The notes under the pieces: model-generated
Seen by the model: only the letters and a program-made list of their open reading frames with translations
Told to the model about the DNA's origin: nothing
Databases searched by the model: none
In this document: positions 33,286 to 45,564 of the stretch, one piece after another
Layout of the letters: every line of letters starts with the position of its first letter
Position numbering within the stretch: the stretch's first letter is position 1
Translations under genes and position numbers: made by a program
NCBI GenBank assembly: GCA_903828665.1
Contig: CAIKMZ010000045.1
Location: forward strand, 1-45,924
From: an uncultured beta proteobacterium
GTDB lineage: Bacteria > Pseudomonadota > Gammaproteobacteria > Burkholderiales > Burkholderiaceae_C
Length of the DNA: 45,924 nt
Direction: 5' to 3'

Positions 33286-34035
33286 ATGCTCAATTCCATC
33301 AAGGTCCGCATCGCACAAGGGTCGCAGTACATCCCTGATCCGCGCCAGGCCAGTCCGGCCGGGCTGCGCGGCAAGCCCGTCATCGGTGCGGCCGACTGCG
33401 CGTCAGGCTGCGACGCCTGCGTGAGCGTGTGCCCGACGCAGGCGATCACGCTCGCGCCGCTGCAGATCGACCTCGCGCGCTGCGTGCTGTGCGGCGAGTG
33501 CGCGCCGGTCTGCCCGGGACGCAAGCTCTCGTTCACGAATGATTTCCGGATCGCCTGCACGACGCGCGAAGGCCTGCTGCTCAGCGAGAGCCGGCCCACA
33601 CCCGATCCGGTCCAGGTATCGGCCGCGCTGCACAAACGCTTCGGCCGATCCCTCAAACTGCGCTCGGTGTCGGCCGGCGGCTGCAACGGCTGCGAGCTCG
33701 AAGTCAACGCCCTGTCGAACGTCAACTTCGACCTCGGGCGCTACGGCATCGACATCGTGGCCTCGCCGCGCCATGCCGACGGCCTGATGCTGACCGGCCC
33801 CATCACGCGCAACATGACGGCGGCCCTGCAACTGTGCTGGGACGCCATGCCCGAGCCCAAGCTCGTGATCGCCGTGGGCGCCTGCGCGATCTCGGGCGGC
33901 CTGTTCGCCGACAGCGACAGCATCGACCGCGAATTCCTGGACCGCTTCAAGCCCTCGCTCTACCTGCCGGGCTGCCCGACGCATCCGCTGACCATCGTCT
34001 GCGGCATCCTGGACCTGCTGGGCATTGCAAGTTAA
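33286..34035 (+). CDS. hyfI: Ehr small subunit: ferredoxin-HyfI/NuoB fusion
   Basis: The 249-residue protein fuses a two-cluster ferredoxin to a NuoB-like small subunit. Cluster one uses Cys38, 42, 45 and 49 (note three, not two, residues between the first pair). Cluster two uses Cys66, 69, 72 and 76. The NuoB part has Cys133 and Cys136 in GGCNGCELEV, Cys200 in VGACAISGG and Cys230 in PGCPTHP, the full set for the N2-type proximal cluster. In E. coli hydrogenase-4 these are two genes, hyfH and hyfI. Electrons should enter through the ferredoxin part. It closes the operon; a REP-like palindrome follows. Confidence 0.9.
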   Translation: MLNSIKVRIAQGSQYIPDPRQASPAGLRGKPVIGAADCASGCDACVSVCPTQAITLAPLQIDLARCVLCGECAPVCPGRKLSFTNDFRIACTTREGLLLSESRPTPDPVQVSAALHKRFGRSLKLRSVSAGGCNGCELEVNALSNVNFDLGRYGIDIVASPRHADGLMLTGPITRNMTAALQLCWDAMPEPKLVIAVGACAISGGLFADSDSIDREFLDRFKPSLYLPGCPTHPLTIVCGILDLLGIAS

Positions 34036-34040
34036 GTGGA

Positions 34041-34136
34041 TTGTCATCCCGGACTCGATCCGGGATCCATGCCTTCTGCCCCGTGGATTGCGGGTTCCTG
34101 AATCAAGTTCAAGACAGGCTCCGCCCGCCATGACAG
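34041..34136. repeat. REP-like palindromic intergenic repeat, copy C (inverted)
   Basis: A perfect palindrome ATCCCGGA-CTCGA-TCCGGGAT (34046-34066) lies 11 bases after the hyfI stop. It is followed by GTGGATTGCGGG and CCGCCATGACAG, the same building blocks as copies A and B but in reverse orientation. It may act as a terminator or mRNA 3' stabiliser between the Ehr and glycogen operons. Confidence 0.8.
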
Positions 34137-34158
34137 CCTTGGCGTCGATAATCGAGCC

Positions 34159-36113
34159 ATGAATTTGACGCGCCAAGCAAGCATGCCCCCGACCGACCCG
34201 CACCCGACCCCCGAAACAAAGCACAACTTCAGTCCCTGGCTGGGCGAAATGGACGCATGGCTGCTGCGCGAAGGCAAGCACCTGCGTCCTTGGCAGAAGC
34301 TCGGCGGGCATCCGACCCGGATCGACGACGTCGATGGCGTCGCCTTTGCAGTCTGGGCGCCCAACGCACAGCGGGTGTCGGTGGTGGGCGACTTCAACCA
34401 GTGGGACGGACGGCGCGACCTGATGCACTGGCGCGGCGATTGCGCGGTCTGGGAAGTCTTTGTGCCCGGCGTGCGCCCCGGCGCCCTGTACAAGTTTGAA
34501 ATCATCGACGTGCACGGCCACCTCAGCCTCAAGACCGACCCCTACGCGCTGCGCAGCGAAGGCCCGCCCGGCAACGCGGCGCTGGTCTGCGACGGGCCGC
34601 CGGCCGCCGACGCCGCAGCAGCCCCGGCGCCAACCGACGCCGGCAATCCGCTGTCGACTCCGATGGCCATCTACGAGGTCCACGCCGGCTCCTGGCGCCG
34701 CCCCGGCGGCCAGATGCCGGATTGGGACTTTCTGGCCGGCACACTCGTGCCCTACGCGGTCGAGCTCGGCTTCACCCACATCGAGCTGCTGCCCGTCACC
34801 GAGCACCCGTTCTACGGTTCTTGGGGCTACCAGCCCACCGGGCTGTACGCGCCGACCGCGCGCTACGGCTCGCCCGATGCGCTGCGCCGCTTCATCGCCG
34901 CGGCGCATGGCGCCGGGCTCAAGCTGATCCTCGACTGGGTGCCGGGCCACTTCCCCTCCGACGCCCACGCGCTGGCGCGTTTCGACGGCACGGCCCTGTA
35001 CGAGCACGCCGATCCGCGCGAAGGCTTTCACCAGGACTGGAACACGCTGATCTACAACTTCGGCCGCAACGAGGTGCGCAACTTCCTGGTCGGCAGCGCG
35101 CTGTTCTGGATCGAGCAGTACGCGGTGGACGGCCTGCGCGTCGACGCCGTGGCCTCCATGCTGTACCGCGACTACAGCCGCGCCGCCGGGCAGTGGCTGC
35201 CCAACCGCGACGGCGGGCGCGAGAACTACGAGGCGATCGACTTCCTGCAGCAAACCAACCAGACCCTGCACCAGGAGGCGCCGGGCGTGCTGACCCTGGC
35301 CGAAGAATCGACCGCTTTTCCGCGCGTCACCGGCGCCACGGGAGCGGGCGGCCTGGGCTTTGACTTCAAGTGGAACATGGGCTGGATGAACGACACCCTG
35401 TCCTATTTCGCGCTCGACCCGGTGCACCGCCGCTGGCACCACCACCGCATCACGTTCGCGCTGACCTATGCCTGGAGCGAGCACTACGTGCTGCCGCTGT
35501 CGCACGACGAGGTGGTGCACGGCAAGGGCTCGCTGCTGGGCAAGATGTGGGGCGACCCCTGGCAGAAGCGCGCCAACCTGCGCGCGCTGTATGCGCTGAT
35601 GTACGCCTTCCCGGGCAAGAAGCTGATGTTCATGGGCAACGAACTGGCCGCGCCGGCCGAGTGGAACCACGACACCGAACTCGATTGGGGCCTGCTGCAG
35701 GACCCGGCGCACGCCGGCGTGCAGCGCCTGGTGCGCGACCTCAACCAGATCTACCGCAGCCGGCCAAGCCTGCACGCGCGCGACTCCGACGCCGCTGGCT
35801 TTCGCTGGATCGAAGCCGACGACGCCGACCACTCGGTCTACAGCTTCATGCGCCTGGGCGCGCAGCCGCAACAGCAACTGCTGGCCGTGTGCAACCTGAC
35901 GCCGGTGCCGCGCTCCGGCTGGCGCATCGGCGTGCCGCAGGGCGGCCTGTGGCGCGAAGTGCTCAACACCGATTCCGCGCACTACGGCGGCAGCAACGTC
36001 GGCAACCACGGTGGCGTCAAGACCGAGCCGGTGCCGATGCACGGCCAGGCCCAGTCGGTGAGCCTGAATCTGCCGCCGCTCGCCGTGGTCTGGTTTGAAC
36101 TGGAGAGCGCGCC

Positions 36114-36117
<4 letters not shown>
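34159..36117 (+). CDS. glgB: 1,4-alpha-glucan branching enzyme
   Basis: The 652-residue GH13 enzyme makes the alpha-1,6 branches of glycogen. It has a CBM48-like N-terminal beta domain ([20 protein letters not shown]), then the catalytic barrel: [32 protein letters not shown], nucleophile Asp329 in [15 protein letters not shown], acid Glu382 in LAEESTAFP, and the third acidic residue in [11 protein letters not shown]. Length is normal. ATG 34159 is used; ATG 34183 is an in-frame alternative. First gene of a six-gene glycogen cluster, overlapping the next start. Confidence 0.95.
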
Positions 36118-38275
<2,158 letters not shown>

Positions 38276-38279
<4 letters not shown>

Positions 38280-39784
38280 AGGACCATCCACACCCTCTGC
38301 TCGCGCGCCGTACCAGCGGTGTGCTGCTGCACCTGACCTGCCTGCCCGGACCGCACGGCTCGGGTGACCTCGGCGAGTCCGCGCGCCATTTTGTCGACTG
38401 GCTGGTCTCGGCCGGACAAACCATCTGGCAGGTGCTGCCGCTGACGCCACCGGGCCCGGGCCATTCGCCCTACCAGAGCCCGTCGGCCTTCGCCGGCAGC
38501 CCGTGGCTGGTCGATCTCGATGACCTGGTGCGCCATGGCTGGCTGGTCACACCGCCGGTGCCGGACTTCGATGCGCAGCGCTGCGATTTCGAGCGCGTGC
38601 TGCCCTACCGCCTGGCCGCGCTGCGCCTGGCCTGGCGCGGCTTCTGCAAGAAGGCCAGCAAGGCCGAGCAAAGCCGGCTGGCCGACTTTGCGCAGCGGCA
38701 CAGCGCCTGGCTTGACGACTACGCCCTGTTCATGGTGTTGCAGGAGCGCCATGGCGAGCCCTGGACCGCCTGGCCCGGGCCTTATGCGCGCCACGACCCC
38801 GAGGCCTTGCAGGCACTCACGCAGGAGGCGCGCACCGAGGTCGATTTCTGGCGCTTCGTGCAATGGCGCTTTCACGTGCAATGGGCGAGCCTGCGCGAGC
38901 ATGCCCATGGCCGCGGCATCCACATCGCCGGCGACGCCCCGATCTTCGTGGCGCATCACAGCGCCGATGTCTGGGCCAACGCCGGCCAGTACCTGCTCGA
39001 CGAGGCGGGCGAGCCCAGCGTCGTCGCCGGCGTTCCGCCCGACTACTTCAGCGCCACCGGACAGCGCTGGGGCAATCCCCTGTACCGCTGGGACGCCATG
39101 GCCGGTGACGGCTACCACTGGTGGAAGCAGCGCATGAGGCACCTGATGTCGCAGGTGGACCTGGTGCGCCTGGACCATTTCCGCGGCTTCGAGTCCTACT
39201 GGGAAATCCCCGCCACATCGTCCACCGCGTCCGAGGGCGAATGGAAATGCGGCCCGGGGCTGGCGTTCTTCCAGTCGCTCGAAGACACGCTCGGCGTGCT
39301 GCCGATCATCGCCGAGGACCTGGGCATCATCACCGATGCGGTGCGGACGTTGCGCAGCGAATGCGAGTTTCCGGGCATGCGCGTGCTGCAGTTCGCCTTT
39401 GGCGACTCGGCGCGCAATCCCTACCTGCCGCACAACTACGAGCCGCAGACCGTGGCCTACACCGGCACCCACGACAACGACACCAGCGTCGGCTGGTGGC
39501 AGCAGGCGCAGCCGCAGGAACGCGCGGCGGCGTACGACTACCTGGGCCCCCTGGCCGAGCGCGAAATCCACTGGGCCATGATCGGCGCGCTCTCGCAGTC
39601 GGTGGCGCGCACGCTGCTGGTCCCGCTGCAGGACGTGCTCGGCCTCGACACGGCGCACCGCATGAACACGCCGGGCCAGGCCAGCGGCTGCTGGACCTGG
39701 CGCTTTGAGTGGTCGCAGATCAGCTCGGCGCCCGCGCACCGGCTCAAAGCCATGGCCATCGCGCACGGCCGCAGCGGGTGCTGA
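38276..39784 (+). CDS. malQ: 4-alpha-glucanotransferase (amylomaltase)
   Basis: The 502-residue GH77 enzyme disproportionates maltodextrins, recycling short chains released by debranching. Visible are QVLPLTPPGPGHSPYQSPSAFAGSP, the nucleophile region VRLDHFRGFESYWEIPA, the acid in IIAEDLGIITDAV, and the third Asp in TGTHDNDTSVGWW. It ends RMNTPGQASGCWTWRF, typical of MalQ. The start at 38276 overlaps the glgX stop; the longer reading frame from 37955 runs inside glgX and is not real. A 43-base gap with a strong ribosome site separates it from glgC. Confidence 0.95.
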
Positions 39785-39815
39785 CCGACATCACCATTGA
39801 CCCAACCAGTCGAAA

Positions 39816-39822
39816 AAGGAGG
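39816..39822 (+). promoter_or_regulatory. Strong Shine-Dalgarno for glgC
   Basis: AAGGAGG lies 5 bases before the glgC ATG at 39828, the strongest ribosome site in the glycogen cluster. The other junctions rely on ATGA or GTGA overlaps, so glgC, the committed step, may be translated independently. Confidence 0.7.
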
Positions 39823-39827
39823 TTCCC

Positions 39828-41117
39828 ATGGATACCAGCTCACCCCAATGGCTCGCACGCCACACCGTCGCCCTGGTGCTCGCGGGCGGCCGCGGCTCGC
39901 GGCTGCAGGCGCTGACCGACCAGCGCACCAAACCGGCGGTCTATTTCGGCGGCAAGTTCCGCATCATCGATTTCGCCCTGTCCAACTGCCTGAACTCGGG
40001 CGTGCGCCGCATCGGCGTCGTGACGCAGTACAAATCGCACAGCCTGCTGCGCCATCTGCAGCGCGGCTGGTCCTTCCTGCGCAGCGAATTCAACGAGTTC
40101 ATCAACCTGCTGCCGGCGCAGCAGCGCATCGATGAATTGTCCTGGTACCGGGGCACGGCAGACGCGGTCTACCAGAACCTCGACATCCTGCGCGCCGACC
40201 GGCCCCAGTACATCCTGATCCTGGCGGGCGACCACATCTACAAGATGGACTACGCGAACCTGATCGCCGACCATGTGGCCCAGGGCAAGCCCTGCACTGT
40301 GGCCTGCATTGAAGTGCCGCTGGCCGAGGCCAACGCGTTTGGCGTCATGGCCATCGACGACAAGCGCCGCATCAAGCGCTTCGACGAGAAGCCCGAGCAC
40401 CCGACGCCGATGCCCGGCAAGAGCGACCATGCGCTGGCCAGCATGGGCATCTACGTTTTCGACGCCGAGTACCTGTACGCGGCGCTGAAGGCCGACGCCG
40501 ACCTGGCGGGGTCGAGCCGCGACTTCGGCAAGGACCTGATTCCGGCCATCGTGGCACGCGGCGAGGCCGTCGCCCATCCGTTCGGGCTGTCCTGCGTCAA
40601 GAGCACGCCCGAGGCGCCCGCCTACTGGCGTGACGTCGGCACCATCGACGCCTACTGGGCCGCCAACCTCGACCTGACCCGCACCATCCCCGAGCTTGAC
40701 ATGTACGACCGCGAGTGGCCGATCTGGACCCACCAGGAGCAGCTGCCGCCCGCCAAGTTCGTCTTCAACGATGACGGCCGGCGCGGCATGGCGGTCGATT
40801 CGCTGGTCTCCGGCGGCTGCATCATTTCGGGCACGCTGGTGCGGCGCTCCGTGCTGTTCTCCAAGGTGCGCCTGCATTCCTACAGCACCGTCGAGGAAGC
40901 GGTGCTGCTGCCGGAAGTCGAGGTCGGCCGGCGCTGCCATCTGCGCAAGGTGGTGATCGACAAGGGCTGCCATATCCCCCCGGGCATGCAAATCGGGCTG
41001 GACCCTGTCGAGGATGCGCGCCGCTTCTACCGTACCGACCAGGGTGTGGTGCTGGTGACACGCGCCATGCTGGAGCGTGTGGCACAGGAAGCCGGCGCCG
41101 GGGGCGCCTCAGCGTGA
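39828..41117 (+). CDS. glgC: Glucose-1-phosphate adenylyltransferase
   Basis: The 429-residue enzyme makes ADP-glucose from glucose-1-phosphate and ATP, the committed step of glycogen synthesis. It has the nucleotide loop [20 protein letters not shown], the region [16 protein letters not shown], the ATP/Mg motif [12 protein letters not shown], substrate residues in [10 protein letters not shown], and a C-terminal left-handed beta-helix ([16 protein letters not shown]). The AKPAV-like Lys (TKPAV) is kept. Allosteric control by glycolytic intermediates is known for the family. It overlaps glgA (GTGA). Confidence 0.96.
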   Translation: MDTSSPQWLARHTVALVLAGGRGSRLQALTDQRTKPAVYFGGKFRIIDFALSNCLNSGVRRIGVVTQYKSHSLLRHLQRGWSFLRSEFNEFINLLPAQQRIDELSWYRGTADAVYQNLDILRADRPQYILILAGDHIYKMDYANLIADHVAQGKPCTVACIEVPLAEANAFGVMAIDDKRRIKRFDEKPEHPTPMPGKSDHALASMGIYVFDAEYLYAALKADADLAGSSRDFGKDLIPAIVARGEAVAHPFGLSCVKSTPEAPAYWRDVGTIDAYWAANLDLTRTIPELDMYDREWPIWTHQEQLPPAKFVFNDDGRRGMAVDSLVSGGCIISGTLVRRSVLFSKVRLHSYSTVEEAVLLPEVEVGRRCHLRKVVIDKGCHIPPGMQIGLDPVEDARRFYRTDQGVVLVTRAMLERVAQEAGAGGASA

Positions 41118-42595
41118 AGATTCTTTACGTTTGTACCGAGCTCTATCCGCTGCTCAAGACGGGCGGCCTGGCCGACGTCGGCGCAGCGCTGCCGGCCGCG
41201 CTGCAGGCCGCGGGTTGTCATGTCCGGCTGCTGCTGCCGGCGTTCGCGGCGATTGCCGCCGGTGTGCGCGCCGACGGACCGGCCGTGCCTCTGCCGGCCG
41301 CCGGCGGACCGCAGGTGCTGCGCACGCTGCAGCCGGCACCGCGGCTGATCCCCGGCCATGTGATCGAAAGCGGGCAGCCGGTCTATCTTCTCGATGCCCC
41401 GGCGCTGTACCAGCGCGAGGGCGGACCGTACCAGGATGCGGCCGGTCAGGATTGGAGCGACAACGCGGCGCGCTTTGCGCTGCTGGGCTGGGCCGCTGCC
41501 GCGCTCGCCTACGGCGCCGACCCGCACTGGCAGCCCGATCTGGTGCATGCGCACGACTGGCATGCCGGTCTGGCCCCGCTCTACCTCAAGCTGCAGGCCA
41601 ACGGCCGGCCGGCCAAGCCCAGCGTCTTCACGGTCCACAACCTGGCCTTCCAGGGGCTGTTTCCGGCGAGCAGCTGCGCCGAGCTCGGACTGCCTCAGTC
41701 GTTGTTCACGATTGACGGCCTCGAATACCACGGTCTGTTGTCGTTCATGAAGGCCGGCCTGCAGTTTGCCGACACCATCACCACGGTGAGCCCGCGCTAC
41801 GCGCAGGAGATCACGACGAGCGAGCAGGGCTGCGGCCTGGACGGCGCGCTGCGCTCGCGCAGCGAACACCTGAGCGGCATCCTCAACGGCGTTGACTATG
41901 AGCTCTGGAATCCGGCCACGGACCCGCTGCTCAACGCCCATTTTGACGGCAAGCGCATGACCGGCAAGGCCCGCGTCAAACGCGCCCTGCAGCGCCTGCT
42001 GGGCCTGGAGGAGCGGCCCGACGCGCTGCTGTTCGCTGCCGTGACGCGCCTGACCGAACAAAAGGGCCTGCATCTGCTGCCGCCGATCCTGCCGGAGCTG
42101 GTCGAGCGCGGCGGCCAGGTGGTGATACTGGGCAGCGGCGACGACGCGATCGAGACCGCCCTGCGCGACGCGCTGGAGCGCCACCCGGGGCAAGCCGCCC
42201 TGCGCATCGGCTACGACGAAGCGCTGGCGCACCGCATCATCGCCGCCGCCGATGTGGTGCTCGTGCCCTCGCGCTTCGAGCCCTGCGGGTTGACCCAGCT
42301 GTACGGCCTGCGCTATGGCGCGCTGCCGCTGGTGCACGCGGTCGGCGGCCTGGCCGACACCGTCACCGACTGCAGCCTCGAAGCCATCGATGACGGCAGC
42401 GCCAGCGGCTTTGTGTTCCATGAATTCAGCAGCGACGCGCTGCGCGGCGCCGTGCGCCGCGCCTTCGCGCTGCGCCGGCGCAGCGCCGACTGGAACGCCG
42501 TGCAACGCCACGCCATGCATCAGCGCTTTGACTGGCAGGAGCCCGCGCACGCCTACCGCGCGCTGTACCAGCGCCTGCTTTCGATTCCTGTCTGA
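41114..42595 (+). CDS. glgA: Glycogen synthase (ADP-glucose type)
   Basis: The 493-residue GT5 enzyme extends alpha-1,4 chains using ADP-glucose. It starts from GTG within the glgC stop: [22 protein letters not shown], where KTGGL binds the sugar nucleotide. The C-terminal half has [16 protein letters not shown] and the retaining-transferase motif [17 protein letters not shown] with its catalytic Glu. [16 protein letters not shown] and [12 protein letters not shown] are typical. Length is normal. glgP follows after 25 bases. Confidence 0.96.
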   Translation: MKILYVCTELYPLLKTGGLADVGAALPAALQAAGCHVRLLLPAFAAIAAGVRADGPAVPLPAAGGPQVLRTLQPAPRLIPGHVIESGQPVYLLDAPALYQREGGPYQDAAGQDWSDNAARFALLGWAAAALAYGADPHWQPDLVHAHDWHAGLAPLYLKLQANGRPAKPSVFTVHNLAFQGLFPASSCAELGLPQSLFTIDGLEYHGLLSFMKAGLQFADTITTVSPRYAQEITTSEQGCGLDGALRSRSEHLSGILNGVDYELWNPATDPLLNAHFDGKRMTGKARVKRALQRLLGLEERPDALLFAAVTRLTEQKGLHLLPPILPELVERGGQVVILGSGDDAIETALRDALERHPGQAALRIGYDEALAHRIIAAADVVLVPSRFEPCGLTQLYGLRYGALPLVHAVGGLADTVTDCSLEAIDDGSASGFVFHEFSSDALRGAVRRAFALRRRSADWNAVQRHAMHQRFDWQEPAHAYRALYQRLLSIPV

Positions 42596-42620
42596 AACTC
42601 TTTGTCCCCGGAGATTGTTA

Positions 42621-45095
42621 ATGCCCACCGTTGTGCCGTTTCAGTTTGATCAACCCACCAACTCGGTCGACGCGCTGCGTCGTTCCATCTCCAATCGGCT
42701 GGTGTACCAGGTCGGCAAGGATGTGCGCTCGGCAACGCGGCGCGACTGGCTGTTCGCCATCTTCTGCGCGGTGCGCGACCGCACCATGGACCGCTGGCGC
42801 ACCAGCCTGAATGCGGCCGAGGACCAGGACGTCAAGCGCGTCTACTACCTCTCGATGGAGTTCCTGCCCGGGCGCATGCTGACCAACGCGCTGATGGCCC
42901 TGGGCATCTACGACGAAACCCGCACGGCCTGCTCGCAGCTCGGCGCCGACTTCGATTCCATCATCGACTTCGAAGCCGATCCGGGGCTGGGCAACGGCGG
43001 CCTGGGCCGCCTGGCGGCCTGCTTTCTGGACTCGATCGCCAGCGTCGGCCTGCCGGGCATGGGCTACGGCATTCGCTACGACTATGGCATGTTCGCGCAG
43101 CGAATCGTGGACGGCCGGCAGGTGGAAGAGCCCGATGGCTGGCTGGTCAATGGCAACCCGTGGGAATTCATGCGGCCTGAATTCAGCCACACGGTGCGCT
43201 TCGGCGGGCGCCTGACGACGGAGAACGGCGTCGTGCACTGGGTCGACACCGACGACGTCATCGCCACCGCCTACGACAGCGGCGTGCCGGGCTACGAGCT
43301 GACCTCGGTCTCGACGCTGCGCCTGTGGTCGGCGCGCGCCACAAGCGTGATCAACCTGGACGCCTTCAACAAGGGCGACTACATGCGCGCGGTGGAGGCC
43401 AAGAACGAATCGGAAAACGTCTCGCGCGTGCTGTACCCGGACGACAGCACGGAGCACGGCAAGGAGTTGCGCCTGCGCCAGGAGTACTTCTTCGTCAGCG
43501 CCTCGCTGCAGGACATGCTGCGCCGCTACCTGCGGCGCCACAGCAGCTTCGACGCGCTGGCCGACAAGGTGGCCATCCACCTCAACGACACGCATCCCGC
43601 GCTGGCCGTGCCGGAGCTGATGCGGCTGCTGGTGGACGAGCATCGCCTGGAATGGGATCAGGCCTGGTCGCTGTGTTGCCGCATCTTCAGCTACACCAAC
43701 CACACGCTGATGCACGAGGCGCTGGAGACCTGGTCGGTGGAGCTGATGGGCAAACTGCTGCCACGCCACCTGCGCATCATCTATGACCTCAATGCCCGCT
43801 TCCTGGCCAGCCTGCACGAGAGCTACCCGGGCGACCCGGACCTGCTGCGCCGCGTCTCGCTGATCGAGGAGAACGGACACCGGCGCGTGCGCATGGCCTA
43901 CTTGTGCCTGCTCGCCAGCCACAAGATCAACGGCGTCTCGGCCCTGCACAGCGATCTGATGGTGCAGACCATCTTCGCCGATTTCGCGCGCCTGTTTCCC
44001 GAGCGCTTCTGCAACAAGACCAACGGCATCACACCGCGGCGCTGGCTGGCGCAGGCGAACCAGCCGCTGGCCCGGCTGATCGATGACCGGATCGGGCCGA
44101 ACTGGCGCCGCCATCTGGGCCAGCTCGCGCAGCTGCGCGATCTCGCCAGCGAACCGGCCTTCAACAACGCCGTGCGCCTGGCCAAGCAGCAGAACAAGCG
44201 CCGCTTGGCCGACTACATCGCGCGCGAGCTCGGCATCCGCGTCAACCCGGAGAGCCTGTTCGATGTGCAGGTCAAGCGCATGCACGAGTACAAGCGCCAG
44301 CTGCTCAACCTGCTGCACGTGATCAGCCGCTACCACCAGATCCTAGCCAATCCACAGGGCAACTGGGTGCCGCGCACGGTGATCTTCGCCGGCAAAGCGG
44401 CCTCCGCTTACTACATGGCTAAGCAGATCATCCGCCTCATCAACGACGTGGCCGCGGTCATCAACGCCGACCCGCATGTCGGCGACCGGCTCAAGGTCGT
44501 GTTCATTCCGAACTACCGCGTGACGCTGGCCGAGCTGATCATCCCGGCGGCCGACCTCTCGGAGCAGATCTCGATGGCCGGCACCGAGGCCTCGGGCACC
44601 GGCAACATGAAGTTCGCGCTCAATGGCGCGCTGACCATCGGCACCTGGGACGGCGCCAACATCGAGATCGCCGAGAACGTCGGCCTGGACAACATCTTCA
44701 TCTTCGGCAACCGCACGCAACAGGTCAGCGAACTGCGCGCGCACGGCTACCAGCCGCGCCGCTATTACGACAACAACTACGAGCTCAAGACCGCGATCGA
44801 CCGCATCGCCGACGGCGCGTTCTCGCCCGAGGAGCCGCAGCGCTACCAGGACATCACACGCACCCTGCTGGAGTCGGACTACTACCAGCTGCTGGCGGAT
44901 TTTCCGGACTACCTGGCAGCGCAGCAGCGCGTCGATGCGCTCTACCGCCGCCCGTCCGAATGGACACGCCAGGCGATCCTCAACATCGCCGCCATGGGTC
45001 CGTTCTCGTCCGACCGCACGATCGGCGAATACGCCAGCGAGATCTGGAACGTGCAGCCCCTTTTCGGTGAACCGGTGCCGGCCAGCACCGCTTGA
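42621..45095 (+). CDS. glgP: Glycogen/starch/maltodextrin phosphorylase
   Basis: The 824-residue GT35 enzyme releases glucose-1-phosphate from glycogen. It shows YYLSMEFLPGRMLTNAL, FEADPGLGNGGLGRLAACFLDS, HLNDTHPALAVPELMR and the pyridoxal-phosphate site EASGTGNMKFALNGALTIG with Lys664. CGGAG lies upstream of the ATG at 42621. A longer open frame from 42315 overlaps glgA and is not real. It is the last gene of the cluster. With glgX and malQ it provides the breakdown arm beside the glgC/A/B synthesis arm. Confidence 0.96.
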   Translation: MPTVVPFQFDQPTNSVDALRRSISNRLVYQVGKDVRSATRRDWLFAIFCAVRDRTMDRWRTSLNAAEDQDVKRVYYLSMEFLPGRMLTNALMALGIYDETRTACSQLGADFDSIIDFEADPGLGNGGLGRLAACFLDSIASVGLPGMGYGIRYDYGMFAQRIVDGRQVEEPDGWLVNGNPWEFMRPEFSHTVRFGGRLTTENGVVHWVDTDDVIATAYDSGVPGYELTSVSTLRLWSARATSVINLDAFNKGDYMRAVEAKNESENVSRVLYPDDSTEHGKELRLRQEYFFVSASLQDMLRRYLRRHSSFDALADKVAIHLNDTHPALAVPELMRLLVDEHRLEWDQAWSLCCRIFSYTNHTLMHEALETWSVELMGKLLPRHLRIIYDLNARFLASLHESYPGDPDLLRRVSLIEENGHRRVRMAYLCLLASHKINGVSALHSDLMVQTIFADFARLFPERFCNKTNGITPRRWLAQANQPLARLIDDRIGPNWRRHLGQLAQLRDLASEPAFNNAVRLAKQQNKRRLADYIARELGIRVNPESLFDVQVKRMHEYKRQLLNLLHVISRYHQILANPQGNWVPRTVIFAGKAASAYYMAKQIIRLINDVAAVINADPHVGDRLKVVFIPNYRVTLAELIIPAADLSEQISMAGTEASGTGNMKFALNGALTIGTWDGANIEIAENVGLDNIFIFGNRTQQVSELRAHGYQPRRYYDNNYELKTAIDRIADGAFSPEEPQRYQDITRTLLESDYYQLLADFPDYLAAQQRVDALYRRPSEWTRQAILNIAAMGPFSSDRTIGEYASEIWNVQPLFGEPVPASTA

Positions 45096-45443
45096 GGCAG
45101 CACCGTGCGACGCGGCTTTGCGGCAAGCCTTTGGGGTTGCGCAACGCTTGGCATGCGTCGGGTCGCACAGCCGGCGCATCGCTGCGCCTGACCTTTCTTG
45201 AGTCACTTCAGTGCAGGAGCGGTCGAGTCCGAACACTAGTGTGGCCAATGGCTCTACTGTGCGCCTGCCGGTCAGCCAGGGCTGGACGAAGCAGTCATCC
45301 AACGTGGTGCCGAGAATCAGCAAGCCGGCATCCGTTGTCGCAGAGCAGCTTCTGCTGACTGTGCTGCACCTATGCAGCGTGAGCCGACCGTCACGATAGG
45401 TTGGTTACTGGAAGTCCAGCTTGACGGTTTTTCGTTACATCAC
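45096..45443. other. Intergenic region after the glycogen cluster, no gene seen
   Basis: No domain-like ORF is visible. A long-loop inverted repeat, CCGTCA (45388-45393) with TGACGG (45422-45427), encloses a small CTGG/CCAG hairpin and is followed by five T residues. It could be a weak terminator for the glycogen operon. A 10-base palindrome ACACTAGTGT lies at 45233-45242. Confidence 0.4.
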
Positions 45444-45548
45444 CTAACGGTTCGTCATAGCCACCGCCATACAAGCAGGGCACAGCGTGTAAGTACAGGT
45501 TTCATCATGCGCCACCAGTGCGCAGTAGCGTAAGGCATCGATGCCCAT
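45444..45548 (-). CDS. Possible 34-residue Cys-containing mini-protein
   Basis: The frame reads MGIDALRYCALVAHDETCTY and ends LCPACMAVAMTNR. It contains four Cys, one pair as CPAC, which suggests a small zinc-binding knuckle. It begins 16 bases after the stop of the upstream minus-strand ORF, as in a small operon. No clear ribosome site. Such short Cys-rich frames near small accessory genes may be real, but evidence is thin. Confidence 0.3.
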   Translation of the reverse strand: MGIDALRYCALVAHDETCTYTLCPACMAVAMTNR

Positions 45549-45564
45549 GTCTTCGCAGCAGCAC

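Noticed and set aside
26828-34035. Calling the operon a functional hydrogenase-4
   Set aside because: The large subunit lacks the NiFe-binding cysteine pairs at both ends, and no hydrogenase maturation genes are seen.
42315-42620. Upstream extension of glgP
   Set aside because: It overlaps glgA in another frame; the ATG at 42621 has a ribosome site and the family N-terminus.
45233-45242. Palindrome ACACTAGTGT as a scar of IS630 excision
   Set aside because: It resembles the CAC-TA end of the left IS, but 10 bases are too few and no target gene is interrupted here.
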